A DNA stretch of 64,000 nucleotides from JACPDH01 sp041671505 (GTDB taxonomy: Bacteria; Acidobacteriota; Thermoanaerobaculia; Gp7-AA8), in the NCBI GenBank assembly GCA_041671505.1, contig JBAZBK010000014.1, forward strand, positions 62,001 through 126,000, given 5' to 3'. Under the pieces are notes generated by a model that ran no database searches, was not told the origin of the DNA, and worked only from the letters and a program-made list of their open reading frames with translations. The position numbers were made by a program, and so were the translations under genes. This document shows positions 60,017 through 64,000 of this stretch, piece by piece; the first letter of the stretch is position 1; each line of letters starts with the position of its first letter.

Positions 60017-60622
60017 CTAATCAGCGTCGGTCACGATCAGCATGATCGTCGTCGCGCCGATCTGGAACTCCGCGTGGTTGTAGAGCTCCACCGCCCCGCT
60101 GATCTTCTCGCCGCCGACCATGGTGCCGTTCGTCGACTCCATGTCGTAGAGGAGCACCACGGGGTCGCGAACCTCGACGCACGCATGGCTGCGCGACGCT
60201 TCGATGTCGTTGAGGATCAGGTCGCCGGCCGATCGCCCGATGACCGTCTTCGACTTCTCGATCCGGAAGACGTTCCCCGCGTCGGGGCCGTCGAGGATGG
60301 CGAGCGAGTAACGCTTGCCCTCCGGCAGTTTCGGTCCCGCCTCGACCTTGTCGGTCGAGTGCATCGGAACGCGCGCCTGCGCGGTGGCCCCTTCCGTTGG
60401 CGCCACGAACGCGCCGGCGCTCCGTCGCGCGATCGTGGAGTCGAACCGCTCTTCGGGTCCCGGCGCGCTATGCGGCGCCGCCGCGGGCGCGACGAATCCC
60501 GGGTTCTTCACTTCGAAGACCGTCTGGCATTTCGAGCAGCGGATCTTCTTCGTCGGCTTGCCGTCGAACCGATCCTCGCCGTACTGATACTTCGCCGCGC
60601 ACTGCGGGCACTCGATGACCAA
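60017..60622 (-). CDS. Zinc-ribbon/FHA-domain protein
   Basis: A 201-residue protein. The start is a TTG at 60622 with GAGGT eight bases upstream. Residues 1-40 form a zinc ribbon of the MJ0042 type (CPQCAAKYQYG, CSKCQTVFEV). A disordered Ala/Pro linker leads to an FHA domain from about residue 105 (RYSLAILDGPDAGNVFRI, VIGRSAGDLIL, ASRSHACVEV, DMESTNGTMVGG), complete with the R, S, H and N used for phosphothreonine recognition. It probably adapts a Ser/Thr kinase signal to another partner. It diverges from larE across about 100 bases. Confidence 0.9.
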   Translation of the reverse strand: MVIECPQCAAKYQYGEDRFDGKPTKKIRCSKCQTVFEVKNPGFVAPAAAPHSAPGPEERFDSTIARRSAGAFVAPTEGATAQARVPMHSTDKVEAGPKLPEGKRYSLAILDGPDAGNVFRIEKSKTVIGRSAGDLILNDIEASRSHACVEVRDPVVLLYDMESTNGTMVGGEKISGAVELYNHAEFQIGATTIMLIVTDAD

Positions 60623-60749
60623 GTGTCGGACCTCGATCTGAAATCCCAGCGACGATAGCAGACGCTAGAAAATGGTGTCAATTCGCACTCGGATGGAATT
60701 CCCGCGCTGGAGGCACGTTGGCGACAGCCGGCGGAGCGCCTCACCGTCA

Positions 60750-60755
60750 TACAAT
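60750..60755 (+). promoter_or_regulatory. Candidate -10 (TACAAT) of larE
   Basis: TACAAT ends seven bases before the larE ATG, with no Shine-Dalgarno between, so the transcript should be leaderless. No clear -35. Confidence 0.5.
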
Positions 60756-60762
60756 CTCGCCG

Positions 60763-61593
60763 ATGAGTGTCGCCCGGCTCGACGAAAACCCTGAACTTCT
60801 CCTCACCAGGCTCGAGGACGAAATGCGCCGTTACGACGGCCTCGTCGTCGCGTTCTCGGGGGGAGTCGACTCGGCCGTCCTTCTCGCCGCGGCCTCGCGC
60901 GTGCTCGCGTCTCGAGCCGTCGCCTTCACGGCCGACTCCCCCTCGATGGCGCGCAGCGAGCTCGAGATCGCGCTCTCGATCGCCTCGCAGCTCGGGGTCG
61001 AGCATCACGTCGAGCAGACGACCGAGCTCGAGAACGCCGACTACAACCGCAACGACGAGCGGCGCTGCTACTTCTGCAAGCAGACGCTCTTCGACGCCGC
61101 CGGCGCGTTCGCCTCCGGCCGCGGCATCGCCGACGTCGCGTACGGCTTCACCGCGGACGATGTCGGAGACTACCGCCCGGGACAGGAGGCCGCCGCCGAG
61201 CGCGGCATCCGCCGTCCCCTCTTCGATGCCCGACTCGGAAAAACCGAAATCCGCGCGATCGCGAAACATCTCGGGCTCGAGATCTGGGACAAGCCCGCAG
61301 CCCCCTGCCTCGCGTCGCGCATCCCGTACGGCTCGGAAGTGACGGAGACGAAGCTGACTCACGTCGAGCGAATGGAAGCGCTGCTGCACGAGCTCGGCTT
61401 CCGCGTCTGCCGCGCCCGCTACGACGGCACCACCATGCGGATCGAGCTCGAGAGCGACCAGATCTCCCACGCCGCGCAGCCGCATATCAGGCAGAAGCTG
61501 CTCGACCTTGCCGCGAGCCTCTCGATTCCCGTCATCGCGCTCGACCTGGAGGGCTTCAGGTCGGGCAAGCTGAACCGGGAGATCGGGCGTTGA
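60763..61593 (+). CDS. larE: LarE: sacrificial sulfur insertase for nickel-pincer cofactor
   Basis: A 276-residue PP-loop enzyme that adds sulfur to the pyridinium bis-carboxylate nucleotide on the way to the nickel-pincer cofactor of lactate racemase and related enzymes. SGGVDS (32-37) activates by adenylation. C182 in APCLASRIPYG is the conserved position that gives up its sulfur in single-cysteine LarE. C102 and C105 (RCYFCK) add a CxxC, as in the cluster-carrying variants, so this one might use an iron-sulfur cluster. The start at 60763 is leaderless by the -10 placement. It is translationally coupled to larB (TTGA overlap). Confidence 0.93.
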   Translation: MSVARLDENPELLLTRLEDEMRRYDGLVVAFSGGVDSAVLLAAASRVLASRAVAFTADSPSMARSELEIALSIASQLGVEHHVEQTTELENADYNRNDERRCYFCKQTLFDAAGAFASGRGIADVAYGFTADDVGDYRPGQEAAAERGIRRPLFDARLGKTEIRAIAKHLGLEIWDKPAAPCLASRIPYGSEVTETKLTHVERMEALLHELGFRVCRARYDGTTMRIELESDQISHAAQPHIRQKLLDLAASLSIPVIALDLEGFRSGKLNREIGR

Positions 61594-62357
61594 CGCTCCG
61601 CGAGATTCTCGATTCCGTCGCTTCGGGCGCGATGCCGCCCGACGAGGCCGAGGCGCATCTCGAGTCGTGGGGCTTCATCCGGATCGGGCACCAGAAGCTC
61701 GACGTGCATCGCCACACCCGCACAGGCATGCCCGAAGTCATCTACGGCAAGGGAAAGACGCTCGCGCAGCTCGACGAAGTGATCGCCGTCGCCGTCGAAC
61801 GCGGGCTGCGACTTCTCGTGACGCGGCTCGACGGCGCGATGGCCTCGGAGCTCGCCTCGCGTCACCCGGCGCTCCGCATCGACCGCGACTCGGGGCTCGC
61901 CGAGCTCGGCGACCCGCATCCGCGCGCGAAGGGACGCGTCGCGGTCGTCAGCGCCGGCGCGTCGGACCTTCGCGTCGCCGAGGAGGCCGCGGGGACGCTC
62001 GCGCACTTCGGCATCGAGGCAATGAGGGCATACGACTGCGGCGTCGCGGGGCTGCACCGCCTCTTCGCGCACGGCGACGAGATCGCCTCGGCGGACATCA
62101 TCGTCGTCGTGGCGGGGATGGACGGAGCACTCCCGTCGGTCGTCGCCGGGATGTTCCCCCGCCCTGTGATCGCCGTGCCGACGAGCGTCGGCTACGGCGC
62201 GGCCTTCGAGGGGCTCTCGGCTCTCCTCACGATGATGAACTCGTGCGCGCCGGGAGTGACGGTCGTCAACATCGACAACGGCTTCGGCGCTGCGGTCGCC
62301 GCCAGGGCGATGCTCGCGATGGCGGAGAAGCGAGCGGCGAGCGCCGTCGGATCATGA
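61590..62357 (+). CDS. larB: LarB: nicotinic-acid adenine dinucleotide carboxylase/hydrolase
   Basis: A 255-residue enzyme of the first step in nickel-pincer cofactor synthesis: carboxylation of the pyridinium ring of NaAD and release of AMP. It has the PurE-like core: AVVSAGASDLRVAEEAAGTL, YDCGVAGLHR, VVVAGMDGALPSVVAG and PTSVGYGAAFEGLSALLTMM, with the N-terminal IRIGHQKLDVHRHTRTGMPEVIYGKGKT typical of LarB. The TTG start overlaps the larE stop. larC (nickel insertion) and any larA-type client are not in the window. Confidence 0.93.
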   Translation: MTLREILDSVASGAMPPDEAEAHLESWGFIRIGHQKLDVHRHTRTGMPEVIYGKGKTLAQLDEVIAVAVERGLRLLVTRLDGAMASELASRHPALRIDRDSGLAELGDPHPRAKGRVAVVSAGASDLRVAEEAAGTLAHFGIEAMRAYDCGVAGLHRLFAHGDEIASADIIVVVAGMDGALPSVVAGMFPRPVIAVPTSVGYGAAFEGLSALLTMMNSCAPGVTVVNIDNGFGAAVAARAMLAMAEKRAASAVGS

Positions 62358-62382
62358 GCAGTCACGATTGCAACGGCCACGA

Positions 62383-62532
62383 TGTCATCCCGAGCGCAGC
62401 GAGGGATCTGCCGACGATCCAACTGACCGATTCCGAATCGACCACTGAATCTTCGGCCGCCCATTCGCAGTCGCTGCAGTGGAACCGGTCAATTCGCTGT
62501 TTTGCAGATCCCTCGCTTCGCTCGGGATGACA
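62383..62532. repeat. TGTCATCCCGAG-type palindromic repeat
   Basis: The arms 62383-62411 and 62504-62532 are complementary with one mismatch in 29 bases. The outer ends read TGTCATCCCGAGCG and the inner end is GAGGGATCTGC. Palindromes with this sequence occur in many unrelated bacteria. The outer and inner ends also match the longer palindromes at 1-115 and 1739-1911. The gap between larB and the next gene (62358-62613) holds no gene. Confidence 0.9.
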
Positions 62533-62613
62533 GTTTTCCGGCTTGTTTCCGGGCCATTTTGTCAGAACGACCAGACTTCGAACGGCTTATCAACGACGCT
62601 TCAAGGAGTGACT

Positions 62614-64000
62614 GTGAAACGAAAAATCTCTCTGCTGTTCATCGCGCTTTGCCTCTCCATCTTCGCGGCCGCCTGCAAGAACGAGAAGGCTGCGGAACCG
62701 ACCTCGACCGCTGCGGCACCCGTCGCGCAGGGTCCCGAGATCGTAAAGGACCTCGACGCGCGCCTCACCAAGCTGCCGCGCACCACGATCGACTACGATC
62801 GCTCGCTTCTCGACGAGAACGAGACGAAGGTGCTCCAGAAGCTGATCGAGGCGTCGAAGGTCATCGACGACATCTACTGGACCCAGGTCGCCGCCGAGAA
62901 CCAGAAGGTGAAGGGCGAGCTCGAGACCGCCGCGGCCGCCTCACCGGAGCACGCCAAGGCGCTCGAGCTGTTCAACATCAACCACGGCCGCTGGGACCGC
63001 CTCGCGGAGGACGAGCCGTTCGTCGCCCCGTTCGGCGACGCCGGAAAGAAACCGCAGGGCGGCGGCTTCTACCCGGTCGACATGACGAAGGAAGAGTTCG
63101 AGGCGTGGATCGCCGCGAACCCGAAGGACAAGGACGCCTTCCAGGGCACCTTCACCGTCATCGAGCGCGACGGCAAGGGCCTCAAGGCCGTTCCGTACTC
63201 CGAGGCGTACAAGGCGAAACTCGAGGAAGCGGCGGCGAAGCTGCGTGAGGCCGCCGCGATGACGAAGAACCCGTCGCTCAAGGCATTCCTCGAGAAGCGC
63301 GCCGCGGCGTTCCTCTCGAACGACTACTACGAGAGCGATTTCGCCTGGATGGATCTCGACTCGCCGATCGAAGTCGTCATCGGGCCGTACGAGGTCTACG
63401 AGGACGGCCACTTCAACTACAAGGCGTCGTTCGAGGCGTTCGTCTGCGTCGTCGACAAGGGGGAGAGCGACAAGCTCAAGATCTACGAGAAGCACCTCCC
63501 CGATATGGAGCGCGCCCTCCCGATCCCCGACGAGCACAAGAACCCGAACCGAGGCGGCGAGTCGCCGATCAAGGTCGTCCAGGAGGCCTTCACCTCCGGC
63601 GACGCGCGCAACGGAGTGCAGACCTCCGCGTTCAACCTGCCTAACGACGAGCGGGTCCGCGAGGCGAAGGGCTCGAAGAAGGTGATGCTCAAAAACGTGA
63701 TGGAGGCGAAGTTCAAGCAGAGCGGTCAGCCGATCGCGATGCGGACCCTCGACCCGTCGCAGACCTCGCTCATCAACTTCGGCGCCTACTTCAACTTCGT
63801 CCTCTTCCACGAGCTGTCGCACGGCCTCGGGCCCGGCATGATCAAGGGACCCGACGGCAAGAAGATCGAGAACCGCCTACTCCTCAAGGAGCTCTACTCC
63901 TTCATCGAGGAGTGCAAGGCGGACGTCGTCGGCGTCTGGGCCGTCCAGTACGCGCTCGACAAGGGGCTCATCAAGGAGTTCAACAAGGAGCAGCTCCACG
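62614..64000 (+). CDS. DPP III-like (peptidase M49 family) lipoprotein, 3' end outside window
   Basis: The first 462 residues of an exported zinc peptidase. The GTG at 62614 has AAGGAG upstream and begins a lipoprotein signal (MKRKISLLFIALCLSIFAAAC). The body is acidic and helical, resembling the two-lobed dipeptidyl-peptidase III fold. The zinc site is FHELSHGLGPG, with H399, E400 and H403, and the downstream EECKAD gives E432 or E433 as third ligand. M49 enzymes generally have HExxGH; the five-residue HExxH form, as in Caldithrix abyssi DPP III, is seen here. The C-terminal part lies beyond the window. Confidence 0.85.
   Translation, partial: MKRKISLLFIALCLSIFAAACKNEKAAEPTSTAAAPVAQGPEIVKDLDARLTKLPRTTIDYDRSLLDENETKVLQKLIEASKVIDDIYWTQVAAENQKVKGELETAAAASPEHAKALELFNINHGRWDRLAEDEPFVAPFGDAGKKPQGGGFYPVDMTKEEFEAWIAANPKDKDAFQGTFTVIERDGKGLKAVPYSEAYKAKLEEAAAKLREAAAMTKNPSLKAFLEKRAAAFLSNDYYESDFAWMDLDSPIEVVIGPYEVYEDGHFNYKASFEAFVCVVDKGESDKLKIYEKHLPDMERALPIPDEHKNPNRGGESPIKVVQEAFTSGDARNGVQTSAFNLPNDERVREAKGSKKVMLKNVMEAKFKQSGQPIAMRTLDPSQTSLINFGAYFNFVLFHELSHGLGPGMIKGPDGKKIENRLLLKELYSFIEECKADVVGVWAVQYALDKGLIKEFNKEQLH

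Overview
The window is GC-rich (about two thirds G+C by eye), densely coding bacterial chromosome. I see no rRNA, tRNA, phage, insertion sequence or CRISPR array. The best guess for the host is a member of Acidobacteriota or a close relative. The reasons are the stand-alone VWFA protein with an N-terminal Ig-like half, the FHA/GAF/SpoIIE regulators, the O-antigen ABC exporter and the general housekeeping set. This is inference from gene content, not a phylogenetic result.

Layout. 1-3.5 kb: a secreted VWFA protein between two copies of a long palindromic repeat, then a Doc/Fic-like protein with a Lys/Pro tail and a small unknown gene. 3.7-10.4 kb: Lhr helicase, a metallo-beta-lactamase-fold phosphodiesterase and a GT2 glycosyltransferase. 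10.4-14.3 kb: a sigma-54 activator with its PAS histidine kinase. 14.4-23.4 kb: an eleven-gene chemosensory operon on the minus strand, in transcription order REC, EAL, REC, GAF/coiled-coil, cheD, cheA, cheW, MCP, cheW, cheR, cheB. Most junctions overlap or abut. 23.6-28.4 kb: small membrane protein, RlpA-like protein, sugar nucleotidyltransferase, CYTH protein, pgk and gap. 28.4-35.9 kb: mtnA, a DUF4149-like membrane protein, GNAT, nagA with a MurQ-like SIS protein, an FHA-GAF-SpoIIE phosphatase and an unknown gene. 35.9-43.5 kb: TPR lipoprotein, miaA, a zinc-ribbon membrane protein, comEC, an RlmD-type methyltransferase, a short-chain dehydrogenase and a 52-residue ORF. 43.7-54.7 kb: sucCD, M43 protease, small PQQ-like protein, two polytopic glycosyltransferase-like proteins, an S51-like protein, a membrane histidine kinase, ndk and a beta carbonic anhydrase. 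54.7-64 kb: rlpA, purB, ftsB, Wzt/Wzm ABC exporter, FHA/zinc-ribbon protein, larE-larB and a DPP III-like lipoprotein cut by the window end.

The most unusual signal lies between the genes. About a dozen intergenic regions hold inverted repeats whose arms are built from tandem units of seven bases. The 5' arm is always purine-rich and the 3' arm pyrimidine-rich. The heptamer differs from locus to locus (ATTGAAA, ATTGAGA, TTGTYAG, GGCGARA, AATGNNG and others), yet the two arms at each locus stay complementary. Some are nested, and several supply stop codons or C-terminal residues of the flanking genes. A second repeat family, related to TGTCATCCCGAG...GAGGGATCT palindromes, occurs at both ends of the window.

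Other points of interest are a Doc/Fic motif lacking its histidine, an S51-fold protein lacking its serine, a HAMP-less chemoreceptor ending in a CheR-docking-like pentapeptide, a sigma-54-like promoter ahead of the chemosensory operon, and repeated evidence for leaderless or near-leaderless transcripts.
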